The translations under genes and the position numbers were made by a program. Positions 38,853-50,532 of a DNA stretch of 64,000 nucleotides are shown here, in pieces (the first letter of the stretch is position 1; each line of letters begins with the position of its first letter). Source of the stretch: Elymus sibiricus (Eukaryota; Streptophyta; Magnoliopsida; Poales; Poaceae); assembly GCA_039707655.1 (NCBI GenBank), contig CM077672.1:458282390-458346389 (forward strand). The letters run 5' to 3'. Under the pieces are notes generated by a model that was not told the DNA's origin, searched no databases, and was given only the letters and a program-made list of their open reading frames with translations.

Positions 38853-41800
38853 ATGAGCCGGCAATGGATGTACGATGACCGACGCTCTCCCGAGTTCATT
38901 AATGGCGTGCATAATTTTCTGCGTGTGGCTGAGGCAAACAAGCGGAATGGTTTTATGTGTTGTCCATGTGGTGTCTATAAGAATGATAAGGATTACTCTA
39001 CCTCAAAAATCCTTCACAGCCACCTGCTTCAGTCCGGTTTCATGTCCGGCTATAACTGTTGGACCAAGCACGGAGAAAAAGGGGTTATAATGGAAGACAA
39101 TGAAGAAGAAGAGGATGATGACAACTATCCTAGGTTCCCTGAATACGATGGTACTACAATGGGGGAAGCTGAAGAAGAGGCATCAGATGAGCCCGCTGAT
39201 GATCTTGGTTGGGCCATTGCTGATGCAAAGAGAAACTGCGAAAGTGAAAAGGAGAGGTTGAAGTTGGAGCGCATGTTAGAGGATCACAAAAAAATGTTGT
39301 ACCCAAATTGCGAAGATGACAAGAAAAAGCTGGGTACCACACTGGAATTGCTGCAATGGAAGGCAGAGAATGGTATATCTAACAAGGGATTTGAAAAGTT
39401 GCTGAAAATGATAAAGAAGACGCTTCAAAGGATAACGAATTGCCCGACAGTACGTACGAAGCAAAGAAGGCTGTCTGCCCTCTATGATTAGAGGTGCAGA
39501 AGATACATGCATGCCCTAATGACTGCATCCTCTACCACGGTGAGGAGTACGAGAATTTGAATGCATGCCTGGTATGCGGTGCATTGCGCTATAAGATCAG
39601 TCGCGATGACCCTGGTGATGTTGAGGGCGAGCGCCCCAGGAAGAGGGTTCCTGCCAAGGTGATGTGGTATGCTCCTATAATACCACGGTTGAAACGTTTG
39701 TTCCAAAACAAAGAGCATGCCAAGTTGTTGCGATGGCACAAAGAAGACCGTAAGAAAGACGCGATGTTGAGAGTACCCGCTGATGGGTCGCAGTGGAGAA
39801 AAATCGAGAGAAAGTGGCCGGAGTTTGCAGATGACGCAAGGAACTTATGGGTTGGTATAAGTATAGATGGCATTAATCCTTTTGGTGAGCAGAGCAGCAG
39901 TCATAGCACCTGGCCTGTGACTCTATGTATCTAACCTTCCTTCTTGGTTGTGCATGAAGCGGAAGTTCATTATGATGCCAGTGCCCATCCAAGGCCCTAA
40001 CCAACCCAGCAACGACATTGATGTCTACCTAAGGCCATTAGTTGAAGAACTTTTACAGTTGTGGGATATAAAAGGTGTACGTGTGTGGGATGAGCACAAA
40101 CAGGAGGAATTTGACCTACGAGCGTTGCTGTTTGTAACCATCAATGATTGGTCTGCTCTTAGTAACCTTTCAGGACATACAAACAAGGGATACAATGCAT
40201 GCACGCACTGTTTAGATGAGACTGAAAGTATATATTTGGATAAATGTAAGAAGAATGTGTACCCGGGACATCGTCGATTTCTTCCGATCAGGCATCCCTT
40301 AAGAAAGAAAGGCAAGCATTTCAAAGGTGAGGCAGATCACCGGAAGAAGCCTGGCCACCGTACTGGTGATGATATATTTGATATGGTCAAGGATTTAAAA
40401 GTAATCTTTGGAAAGGGTCCTGGCGGACAATCTGTTCCGAATGACGCTAACGGACACGCACCCATGTGGAGGAAAAAATCTATATTTTGGGAGCTACCCT
40501 ATTGGAAAGTCCTAGAGGTCCGCTCTGCAATCGACGTGATGCACGTGACGAAGAATCTTTGCGTGAACCTGCTAGGCTTCTTGGGCGTGTATGGGAAGAC
40601 AAAAGATACACCGGAGGCACGGGAGGACCAGCAACGTATGAACGAAAAAGACGGCATGCATCCAAAGCAGTATCAAGGTCCTGCCAGCTATGCTCTTACC
40701 AAAGAAGAGAAGGAAATCTTTTTTGAATGCCTGAGCAGTATGAAGGTCCCGTCTGGCTTCTCGTCGAATATAAAGGGAATAATAAATATGGCAGAGAAAA
40801 AATTCCAAAATCTAAAGTCTCATGACTGCCACGTGATTATGACGCAATTACTTCCGGTTGCATTGAGGGGGCTTCTACCGGAAAATGTTCGATTAGCCAT
40901 TGTGAAGCTATGTGCATTCCTCAATGCAATTTCTCAGAAGGTAATCGATCCAGAAATCCTACCAAGGTTATAGAATGATTTGGTCCAATGTCTTGTCAGT
41001 TTCGAGTTGGTGTTCCCACCATCCTTCTTCAATATTATGACGCACATCCTAGTTCACCTAGTCGAAGAGATTACCATTCTGGGTCCTGTATTTCTACACA
41101 ATATGTTCCCCTTTGAGAGGTTCATGGGAGTCTTAAAGAATTATGTTCATAACCGTGCTAGGCCAGAAGGAAGCATCTCCAAGGGCCATGAAACAGAGGA
41201 GGTTATTGAGTTTTGTGTTGACTTTATTCCTGACCTTAAGCCGATTGGTGTTCCTCAATCGCGGCATGAGGGAAGATTGAGTGGAAAAGGCACGCTAGGA
41301 AAGAATTCAGTAATAAGTATGGACGGGCATTCTTTCACTCAAGCACACTACACAGTTCTACAAAATTCCACCTTGGTGGCTCCGTATATCGAGGAACACA
41401 TGGATATTGTACGCTCCAAGAACCCGGAGCAGCCTGACCCTTGGATTAAACGTACACACATGGCGACTTTCGGCGGTTGGTTGCAAACACATCTCATGAA
41501 TAACACCACTGTTGGAGATGAGCTGTACTTGTTGGCCAAGTCACCATCTTCGACTATATTAACTTTCAAAGGGTACGAGATAAATGGGAATACATTTTAC
41601 ACGATCGCCCAAGATAAAAAGAGCACCAACCAAAACAGTGGTGTCCGCTTTGATGCAACAAACAACAATAGGAAAAAGGACACATATTATGGTTACATAG
41701 AGGAGATATGGGAACTTGACTATGGACCTTCTTTTAAGGTCCCTTTGTTTCGGTGCAAATGGGTCAATCTGACAGGAGGTGGGGTAAAGGTAGACCCGCA

Positions 41801-42185
41801 GTACGGAGTGACAACAGTGGATCTCAACAATCTTGGGTACACAGACGAACCATTTGTCATAGCTAATGATGTGGATCAGGTTTTTTATGTGAAGAAAATG
41901 TCTACCAAATCGAGAAAAAGAAAAGATAAGGAAGCGAATACATCATACGATGAGCCAAAGCGCCACATAGTTCTTTCAAGGAAAAGAAACATCGTGGGAG
42001 TGGAGGACAAGACAGACATGTCAGAAGATTATAATAAGTTTGATGAAATTCCTCCCTTCACAGTGAAGACTGACCCAAGTATCCTGTTAAATGATGAAGA
42101 TTCTCCATGGTTACGGCGCAATCATAAGCAAGGGACATACGCGAAGAAAAAGTTTTATACCCCAAGATCCCACTCTGGGATGTGA
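38853..42185 (+). pseudogene. CACTA transposase (TNP2-like), disrupted
   Basis: Intronless remnant of a TNP2-type transposase. The N-terminus (MSRQWMYDDRR..., Cys-rich FMCCPCGVYKN) matches the transposase-associated domain. The core has SIDGINPFG, a Cys-x2-Cys-like HACPND...CLVCG zinc segment, AIDVMHVTKN and FPFERFMGVLK...RPEGSI, segments that hold the acidic catalytic residues of the family. Defects: a one-base frameshift near 39428, TGA at 39485-39487, a second frameshift near 39931 (where the usual YNLP segment is lost) and TAG at 40971-40973 replacing a Gln codon. After the last stop the frame is open to 42185. No active enzyme is expected; it belongs to the same element as the 119-residue gene just upstream. 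Confidence 0.9.
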
Positions 42186-42778
42186 CCGGCTTCACCGTCA
42201 TCACTTTCTCTCTAGTGAGTTTCCGGACTTATAGCTGGAAAGTCCCACTTCGGACATACCGGAGGGAATCTTTGTAAGAGTTAGGGATATATGTGTTTTA
42301 GGTGGACTCCGGGGCGTCGGAATCCAACCAAAAAGCTAGGGCATTTTGGCATTTGAAACATGATTTTTGAATAATTATTTATTAAGTTATGAATTTTCAA
42401 TTATTCCTGTCCTTTTAGTATTTTAATTATACAGAGGAGTTAATCAATGCAATTATGTCCAAACAAAATATGAATGTGTAGGTTATGTTAAGACAAACAA
42501 TTTGACATCTTATTAGCTCCATTTGGCTTAACAGAACTGAAGATATGAATTTTTAAAGTTTAAAATAATGTCTTCAATTACTATATTTAATTAATAAGTG
42601 CAAAATTAATTATGCAACTTCCTGTCAAAATGATACTAGTTGATAGAAATCTTTAAGATGTATCCACAGAAATTTGAATCAACTCATTTGGTTTAGTTTT
42701 CAAATTGTTATGCATTTTACAAGAATTAATTTCAATCTGTCAAATAATTTCTTCAAAATGAAAATTAATTGAAAGACA
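42186..42778. other. AT-rich spacer between the two CACTA genes
   Basis: No gene. 3' flank of the transposase; 42350-42770 is plain AT-rich sequence. Confidence 0.5.
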
Positions 42779-42937
42779 CCTTTAGTCCCGGTTGCAACCA
42801 CAAGCCGGGACTAAAGGTTTCAGCTCCCGCGCAGAATTTTGGCCGCCGAAAAGGTTGGCCTTTAGTCCAGGTTCGTGGCTGGAGCCGGGACTAAAGGACC
42901 TTTAGTCCCGGTTCGTGGCTGGAGCCGGGACTAAAGG
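42779..42937. repeat. Internal subterminal-type repeat block
   Basis: Contains three back-to-back pairs of cctttagtcc(c/a)ggtt and ccgggactaaagg, the same motif as the CACTA ends, yet it lies 5 kb inside the element, directly before a second TATA box. Confidence 0.85.
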
Positions 42938-42944
42938 TCTTGTG

Positions 42945-42951
42945 TATATAA
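42945..42951 (+). promoter_or_regulatory. TATA box of second CACTA gene
   Basis: TATATAA, eight bases after the last repeat (ggactaaag gtcttgtg), almost the same arrangement as at 37834, and followed by a GC-rich leader. Confidence 0.65.
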
Positions 42952-42959
42952 CTCCGCCC

Positions 42960-44230
42960 GGTGTCCCGGTGCCAGCCACCGCCCGGGAGAAGGATCAGAT
43001 CGACGCCGCCAGGCTGCCCAATTTCTCCGGCGATCCGCATCACCGCTCGCGTAGCCTCCGCGCCTCCCTCGCCCCTCCGACGTGTCCCCGAGCACCGTCC
43101 CCTTTTCCCTCGCGCCCCCGCCCCCTTTCCCCGAGCTCGAGCTCGGCCTCGCCCGGCGCCGAGCCGCCCGACCCCGACGCTGAACCGCTCGTCGCCGTCG
43201 CCGCTCCTCGTCTCCGACCTACTCCTCGCCGGTCTCCTCCGAGCCTCGCCGCCCCTCTCCTCGGCAACGCCGGTAAGGCCTAGGCCTCCCCCTCCCTCTG
43301 TCCCCGTCGCGCTCCGCCGCTCGCCCCCGCCACGGCCGTGCTGCCCCGCCGCCCGCGCTGACTGTCGCGGCTGCTGCTGCCTGCCTGCTGCTGCTCCTCT
43401 TGCCGCTGCTGCTCCGTCCCAAACGACGCGGCAGGCTCTCCGCGTTCGAACGCCGCAAGCCGTGCGCCCATCCGAGCCCTGTAGCGCGATTCCGGCCAAC
43501 TCCGGCGAGGCGCCGCCGTGTTTTTGGTCGTCGGAGCAGCTCCGACGCCGGCCCACCGACGTGGCCGACCGGGGCCACCCCCTGGGTCACTGACCAGTGG
43601 CCCCAGGGGCCCGGCTGGCTCAGTTGACCCAGTCAAAATGCTGACTGGGCTGCCCCTCTCAATGACATGTGGGTCCAGAGGACCCCTTTGACCAGTCAAA
43701 GTCTCCAGCCTCCAGTCAACTGGGACCCACTGTCAGCCACAGTGTGCACTGCTGTGTGCACTCTGCTGGGTACACATAGCATTTAGCCTTTTATTTAGAA
43801 TTAATAATAATTTCAGAATATGTTTAAAACTTTGAAAATTAATATAAAATAAACTGTAACTCGGATGAAAATAATCTATATATGAAAATTTCTCAGAAAA
43901 ATCCAACGAATCCGAATATGCAACCCGTTCATCTGTCACACCTCTCTAGCACTGCAAACATAGAACCATCCCCTCTCTTTCGTCTGTCCGAAAAATGCCA
44001 AACGCGGGAAAACCCCTCCGGATGTTTTCCCTCTCCGTCTGCAACGTGTAGTACTGCGTTAGACACCCCTAGCTCTGCATATCGTCATGTCATGCTTAGT
44101 GATGCATCTGTTTGCTGTGTATTGATTGCATCTCCGGTATTGTTCTTCTCGATACTATGATTCAGTTTTTGCTTATTGAATGCATTCTAATTTAAATACT
44201 AAATTGTTTTATCTTTCTTCTGGATTAGTT
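42960..44230 (+). other. GC-rich leader and AT-rich intron-like segment before second CACTA gene
   Basis: 42960-43560 is very GC-rich; a donor-like gccg|gtaagg at about 43271 suggests a spliced leader. 43780-43925 and 44080-44140 resemble 7860-8006 and 8160-8210 of the 4-kb LTR-like element. Long frames on both strands are composition artefacts. Confidence 0.5.
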
Positions 44231-44235
44231 AAGCT

Positions 44236-47200
44236 ATGGACGATAGCGGCAGATACCATGAAGAGGATGTCTTCGACATCATACGCTCCTCCCAAAACCA
44301 AGAGAATGAACCAGATGACGGCTCACAATTTCTGAACGACTCCGGTGAGGGACTTGAGGAAGAACCAAGAGACGAAGGGCAAACAAAAAATGATGGCGAA
44401 GAAAATGCTAGACAATTAACAAAGTCCGGCGAGGTATATATATTAGGCCTCTGGTGATCATTAGATGTATTAATTGATTTGTATATATATATATTAATGA
44501 ATCTTTTTTCTTTTAGCCCTCCGGATCAAGCAAATCTCCTAGAAGGGTATGAGGCCGGGCCAAAAAGTTGGGCGATGGCATAAAGTTCAACATCGATGAA
44601 GTCGCAGAAGATGGCGAACCGATTGCTCCTGAACAGAATGCCCGTACATTTATAAATCAATGCGGAGTTATTGTTAGGGACAATATCCCGATAACCGTTC
44701 GAGAATGGAATAAGCCAAAGGAAGATCGAGGAGTTAGTTATGTCGATGAAAGATCGAAAAATTTGCTTTGGGATACGCTCATGTCACATTTCAACCTACC
44801 AGAGGGTCTCAAAAATGACAAATGGTTAAAAGTCAAGCAGTTTGCTCTTAAGAAGATGGCCACACAATTCTAGAGCTGGAAGAAAAGATTATACAGCGAC
44901 TACATCAAGGCAAAAAAGAAGACTCCAGAATTCACTGGAGCACTAGAGAAGATAAAAGATCACTGGGACGCATTTGTGGAGTACAAGGAATCGGATGAAG
45001 CTCTGGAAAGGTCGAGAAGAAATAAGATAAATGCTGAGAAAAAAGAGTATCACCATATTCTGGGGACAGGTGGCTACAAGAGAGGCATGCCTTAGTGGGA
45101 AGCAGCTGAGGCCAAGATGCTTGATGAAGGGGTCATTCCAAAAACATTGGATTGGCCCCAGAGGTCCAAGAATTGGTTTTATGCGCATGGGGGAAAGTTG
45201 GACCCAGCGACAGGGGAGATTATTGAAAAGGCAGATCTTAAAACAGCCTCGGACGCTTTTACTTGAAGCAATAGAAGCTGCTCAAAAGGGGTTGTTCCAG
45301 CCCGAGAGAGAGAACGACGAGCTTACACGCGCCCTCAAGAATCCTGAACACGGAGGACGAACACGAGGCAAAGGCGTTGTTCCGTGGGTTCAGGGTTTTT
45401 CGGAGTGGAACGACACTTATAGAAGCCGTCAGAGAAAAAAGAAGCAGGATGCAGACCGGCTTCAGAAGGTATAAACAAAGAACGAGGAGTTGGAACGCAT
45501 GTTAAAGCGGCAGCAGGAGCAACTGGACAGAATTGATCAGCAAAGGGCGTCTCCGTAGCAGGAGCAAGCAGATCCAGCATTGGATAGTACCGTCCCATCT
45601 ATGCGGAAAAGCAGTGTGGGTTTCACGGGGGTCCGGGCCGATGATGCACTGCTGGCTCGCTACCCCGTGGATGATATCAAAGAGAGGACAATTTGTGAGC
45701 TACACCAGAAAATGAAGAACATATCCATGAAGGTGGTGGTCGGCTTTTCTTTACCGAATGCACCTGAAGCAACCATCCATGGCAATCCGATTCCAACTGG
45801 CTATGCTCGTGTCGGGGTGGATGAAGTTCCGCCGGGATATGACTCACTAGAGCTTGACATTCCTGGAGGTGAAGGGGAGCAGACACTGGGAGAAGTCATA
45901 CATGGTGTCATTGTATGGAGAAAGGAATGCATCGTGTTTCCAAACTCGGCGCCAAGGCCACCGACTCCTCCGAGTAGCAATACACCTCTAAGTCCACCCC
46001 ACCTCGAGAGGGAGCCCAGCGCGAGTCCACCATATCGATCTCCGCCGCGTCAGCCGACTCCACCCCCTATGTCCCAGCAGGGCCAAAAGCGGAAGAAAGC
46101 ACCAAAGAAGAAAGCCAACGACGAGCCTCCTGCAAAAAAGAAGTTAGCTTACGATATGACTGACGAGGAAACCAGAGCGGTCGTGGTTTCCGAAGTGAAG
46201 TCCCATTTTGCACCGAAACCGCCCCCGCCGCCAAAGGAGATAATACCTACGAAAACCCTAAAGCACTTTGTGGAACTTCTTGAGCGACCCCCGGCACATG
46301 TGCAGAATAGGCTATCAGACTATGACCGCTCTATTAGGAAGTCATATGAGGAACAAATGCAGCAGTCGAGACGTACAAGTAGTAATAAAAGCGGGAAAAC
46401 AGTTCCCCAGCTCGGAGAACAGGCAATGCAATCGATCCCGCCGCTCAAGGTGATTACCGATAAGGTAACCGACGCTACTAGAGAGTTTGGTATCAGTGTT
46501 GATCAACTCCTAGGCACCGAGGAAGTCCCCGTGGCTGATGTAGCATGGCGATATGTCCCCGGGAACCCTCTGGTCAGACCTGAGCAGGTCCCGCTTTTAC
46601 CAACACAAATGCGAAGATTGCATGAGTGGTACATGGAAGAAGTAAAGAACGGGCGAGAGATGCTCATGGTGAAAGTCAAGGAAGAGCATTACTTCTATGA
46701 AAACGATCTATGCATTGAGCTTTCAGAAATTTTTCAGTTATACAATCAAGACGCACTCGACAAATCTATCGTGAGTTGCTATTGTCTGTAAGTGATTTCT
46801 TTCTGTAATTTAAGTCTCTAGCTCAGCTCGTTCATTGCCTGTTATTATCCTCACTATATTCTTTTGTACGCTATTATGCAGAATGAAGATTCTCGAATGC
46901 AAAAGAGATGGAATCTATGACATTGGGTTCGTTGACCCATATATCATTAATGAAATTATGATACAAGACCACACCAAAGACACAGAGGAAAACTTGCTAA
47001 GGTTTATGAAGGCACTAAATACCAGAACAGAAATACTATTTCCTTACAACTTCAAGTGAGTGTTACTGTCTTGTACTACAAATTCTATTTTGCTTACTCG
47101 ATGTTAAGTGTAGTTGATGAGTTATGCATGCCTGCTTATATAAACGTGCGCAGGTTCCACTGGATCCTGCTAATCATTAGAGTTGACGAAGGAACTGTTG

Positions 47201-47826
47201 AAACCCTGGACTCACTAGATAAAGACCCTCGAGAATACACCAGCGTGGTTTTGATGCTCGACAGGTAATTTCAATCATTATCGCACTATATCGGCCTCTT
47301 TCGTTCATTTCCTGATATCAAGTAATTAATAACTTCTTTATTCATTTTCTTTGCCGGGCAGGGTTTGGAAACGGTTCATCAATGATGTTGTCGGTGAATG
47401 AAAACCGGGGCTGCGTTGGCGACGGCTCAAGGTAATTAAGTAGTACTAGCTAGGTTCGCGCATATCTTTAATTCTAGTTTCAATACCATTATCTGATTGA
47501 ATTCTATTCTCGCAAAATGCATGAGGCAGAAACAGGGGACTAATTTATGTGCATACTACGTTTGCGAGAACATTCGCATGACGACCGAATGGCGCAGAGA
47601 TGTAAGACAACTTCAGGTACGTAAACACTATTCACAATTTTTTTATGATGATCTAATATATATATACACACAACTAATATATTCATATTGATCCCCTTCT
47701 TTAAAGATGAAAGAGATGCGGGAGAAGCTCCTACCAAAGAACCGCATACGAGTAATTCAAGAGAAAATTGCGGGATTTTTGCTTACGGAGGTCATATCTG
47801 AAAGCGGAGAATACTATTGCTGCTAA
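44236..47826 (+). pseudogene. Second CACTA gene: plant transposase-like (TNP1/Ptta type) with Ulp1-like protease exons, disrupted
   Basis: Exons with consistent phase: 44236-44433, 44517-46787, 46882-47055, 47154-47264, 47362-47431, 47530-47616 and 47707-47826 (stop TAA). The first two carry an acidic N-terminus and a region typical of the plant Ptta/En-Spm family (KFNID..., TFINQCG, WKKRLY..., GKLDPATGE). The later exons carry a Ulp1/SENP-type C48 cysteine-protease signature: His in FHWILL, Asp in LDSLDK, and Gln...Cys in KQGTNLCAYYVCEN. Defects: TGA 44550-44552, TAG 44871-44873, TAG 45093-45095, a frameshift near 45250, TAA 45472-45474, TAG 45556-45558 and TGA 47399-47401. From 45559 to 46787 the frame is open and Pro-rich, with a basic KKKANDEPPAKKK stretch. 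Function of the intact form is not known to me. Confidence 0.75.
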
Positions 47827-47881
47827 TGCCTGTATGTAATGATCTCCAAATTGTAGGAGAAATTGTATATACCAAATTGTA

Positions 47882-47944
47882 TATATATGTATGGTCGTAC
47901 GAGAAATTATATTATATATGTATGATCATACGAGAAATTATATT
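47882..47944. repeat. Two tandem ~32-bp units
   Basis: tatatatgtatg.tc.tacg followed by agaaattatat, at 47882 and 47914, just after the second CACTA gene. Confidence 0.8.
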
Positions 47945-48068
47945 ATATATGCATAATGTGTACATTATGTAGTAGCGTAAAATATGTTTGAAATGAAAAA
48001 GAATTAAATGAAAAACACAAAATGAAAAGAAAAAATAAACCATAAACCCTAAACCCCAACACAAAATC

Positions 48069-48230
48069 CTTAGTCTCGGTTGGTGTCATCAACCGGGACT
48101 AAAGGTACTCCAGCCCCCGGCGCTCAAAACTAAATGTCTTAGTCCCGGGTTGTGGCCAACCGAGACTAAAGGATGGGGGCTTTAGTCCTAATTTCGTTGT
48201 CCCGTTTGATGACCCGGAACTAAAGGCGGT
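48069..48230. repeat. Right subterminal repeat block of CACTA
   Basis: Copies of ttagtc(c/t)cggttggt and accgggactaaag in both directions, ending about 30 bp before the right terminus. Confidence 0.85.
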
Positions 48231-48262
48231 CTCCAACCGAGCCCCGTTTTCCACCAGTGGAT

Positions 48263-49774
48263 CCCCATCCGCCCCTCTCTTTTCGCTCCCTACGGAAATC
48301 CCGTAAATCCTTCGCACCGGCAGGATCCTCCTCAGATCCTCCCACCCACGCACGCATCTCCTCCAAGGCTTCTTCATCTATCCATTTTCCCCGCGTGGTC
48401 CTCCAGGGATCCTTCGCACCGGTAGTCTCCTAGGCGTTGACGGGATTGAGTCCAGGACGAGGCAACTGGCGGCTGCTGCAGCAGTCAATGAGTTTATTGT
48501 CGGATAGCGAGCAGAGGACTCCTGCCGGCCACGGGTGCCGGACGCGCCTTGCCTCGCAAAGTTTCTCATCCTGCCGCCGTTTCCCCTTTCACCAGCGCGG
48601 CCACTCCGTTTCTTCCCAATCCGGTGCCTTCGGTCTAATCTTCCGACGGTGGAGAATAAACAAACGACTTGCCCGGCAGCGAGGTTCCCAGCCGGCCTGT
48701 TGTCCGCGCCGCAGCTTGTTCGGCGAGGTGCCGACGTCAGGATGCCACGCGTATGCATGCATCACAAGGCCTCGCCGTAGACGAAGGTGGCATACCAGCG
48801 GGTAGGTGCCCGCCAGCCGCCAATACCGAGCCGACGCGGTGGTTACCATCTCCCTCGACGAACAAGCCGTCGTGCGGGTTGAGCCCGAGAGCCTGCAGCC
48901 TAGCAGCATGAGGTACTTGTACTACTTCCCTCCAAGCATATACTCTTCAGTTACGTAGAGCAATCCACAACTCGTAAGTACTACACATGCTAAGAATTTC
49001 ATCGATCAGCTTGAGTTCCTGAGAGCATAACACCAAGCAAGTACTACGTGCTAAGAAATTTGGTGTGTAAATGTGTAATCAATCTTAATAAAAGGTTACG
49101 AGATTATGAACTATCGTTAGGATTTTTCCCCTTAACTAAATGACACAAAACATGATTGTTCTTTTCTATGTTGAGAATAATTGAATTGGAGTCGATTGGA
49201 TGCAACTGCAAGTAGGGCCACACAACCTGTAAATTAAGCTCATCCATCTGGGAGGAATACACTGAATTGGTTTTTTCCTTTAGATATTTGCCTTCCAACC
49301 TTTTGGGGAATAAGGTCGGTAGGGTTTGCTACATATGACTAAATAAAAAATTACTGAGAGGATTCGGCTGCTCTGCATTAGCTTCTGATAAATTTTTATT
49401 TTTTTTTGCGAATAGCTTTTGATAAAATTTACATATAAATACTACATAGTTGCCTAAGCCTCCTTCCTCTCTCTCGTCTCAGTCTTGGCATGTGGCGGCA
49501 ACGGCACAAGAACGAAAAGCGTCTGGTAGAGGGAGCACGCGGGAGGCCTGGATGCAACGATTGAGGGGCCGATGTCAGTGGACTAACGTGGCAGGGTGGT
49601 GGTGTCGGAGGATGTGTGTCTTGTTGCTTGAGGTCACAGGGCGGCGATGGCATCCAACTCCGGAGAATGTAGAAATCTGGCATTTTTAGCTTGTGTCGAT
49701 AGAGCTCAGAGCTCGGGCGTGGGACATCTATGTGCATATGCATGTGGGGGCAGTAAAGCAGTGGCAGCTTGAGG

Positions 49775-49778
<4 letters not shown>
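48263..49778. other. GC-rich, then AT-rich DNA right of the CACTA element
   Basis: 48263-48910 is GC-rich with overlapping short frames on both strands but no family I recognise; it may be captured gene DNA of the surrounding Helitron-like unit. 48950-49440 is AT-rich and featureless. Confidence 0.35.

Positions 49779-49829
<51 letters not shown>
49779..49829. repeat. (AG)n microsatellite
   Basis: About 25 uninterrupted ag units. Confidence 0.95.
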
Positions 49830-49834
<5 letters not shown>

Positions 49835-50067
49835 CGAGGGGAGGGGGGGTGTGGAAGAGAGAAGATGTGAAGAAGAATATGATGATGAGGAGGAGGAGAA
49901 GAAGGGTGATTTATAATAGTAAAAATAAGTCGACCATGTTGCCACGGATTGATCTACCTACCATGGAATATATATTGATGTGCTTCGAAGAGTACATATT
50001 AAACATGACTAATGTTGAACCAAAGAAATACGTATGTTTCCGTTGCAACGCACGGACAATTACCTAG

Positions 50068-50532
50068 TGAAGAAAAAAAAACACAAGCCACCTTGTACTA
50101 CTTTTTTTTAGAATCACCTTTTTTTTGAGCAACTTTTTTTAGAATCACCTGGTACTACATGGAATAATGATCATGGGCATACGGTGCTTGCATGGGCCGG
50201 CATTGCTGGCTAACAGCAGACAGGCGCGGCGTTGGGCGTTGGCCGGCCGGCCAGGCCGGGCCAGCACCGATCTGCTCACACACACACACCTGTCATTCAT
50301 TCATGGTCCATGCATACTCCACGGTGTACACACATGACACATGACAAGCTGGAAAACGGATCTCCAGAGAGGATTCCTCTCTTTCTTTCTTTCTTTGACG
50401 AGATGATCTGCACAGAGACGAACCAATGCGATTCTAGAATTTAGCCCTCCAAAAGAAAAAGGGAAAACACCGCCGTTTTCTTCGTTTCTATCATTTGTCT
50501 GGGTGCGTGTGTATCTTGCTTATTCCGATTCC
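50068..50532. other. Intergenic after Helitron-like end
   Basis: Contains a short (CA)n run near 50277-50290 and T-rich runs; no gene seen. Confidence 0.45.

Larger units (their letters stand above)
37536..48259 (+). mobile_element. CACTA (En/Spm-type) DNA transposon, 10.7 kb
   Basis: It starts CACTAGTGGAAAAC at 37536 and ends GTTTTCCACCAGTG at 48259, with an exact 3-bp duplication gat (37533-37535 and 48260-48262). Inverted subterminal repeats built on tttagtcccggtt/accgggactaaa lie at both ends (37570-37828 and 48069-48230). Inside are a small membrane-protein gene, a broken TNP2-type transposase, a second internal subterminal-repeat block with TATA box, and a broken second gene. The last base of the right terminus differs (CACTG instead of CACTA). 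The transposase defects mean it cannot move by itself. Confidence 0.95.
37311..50067 (+). mobile_element. Possible second Helitron-like unit split by the CACTA element
   Basis: The right end (50039-50067) has the same layout as the one at 29.6 kb: tccgt pairing with acgga around gcaacgc, then caattac and CTAG before T. The left end is not established; tctctactacc at 37311, followed by GC-rich text that continues in the same style after the CACTA insertion (from 48263), is the best candidate, but it is not preceded by A. Confidence 0.35.

Noticed and set aside
42891..43593. Several overlapping long frames on both strands
   Set aside because: GC-rich leader block; low-complexity Arg/Pro/Ala translations without domains.
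48437..48911. Possible gene right of the CACTA element
   Set aside because: Short overlapping frames on both strands, none with a recognisable domain or supported splice sites.
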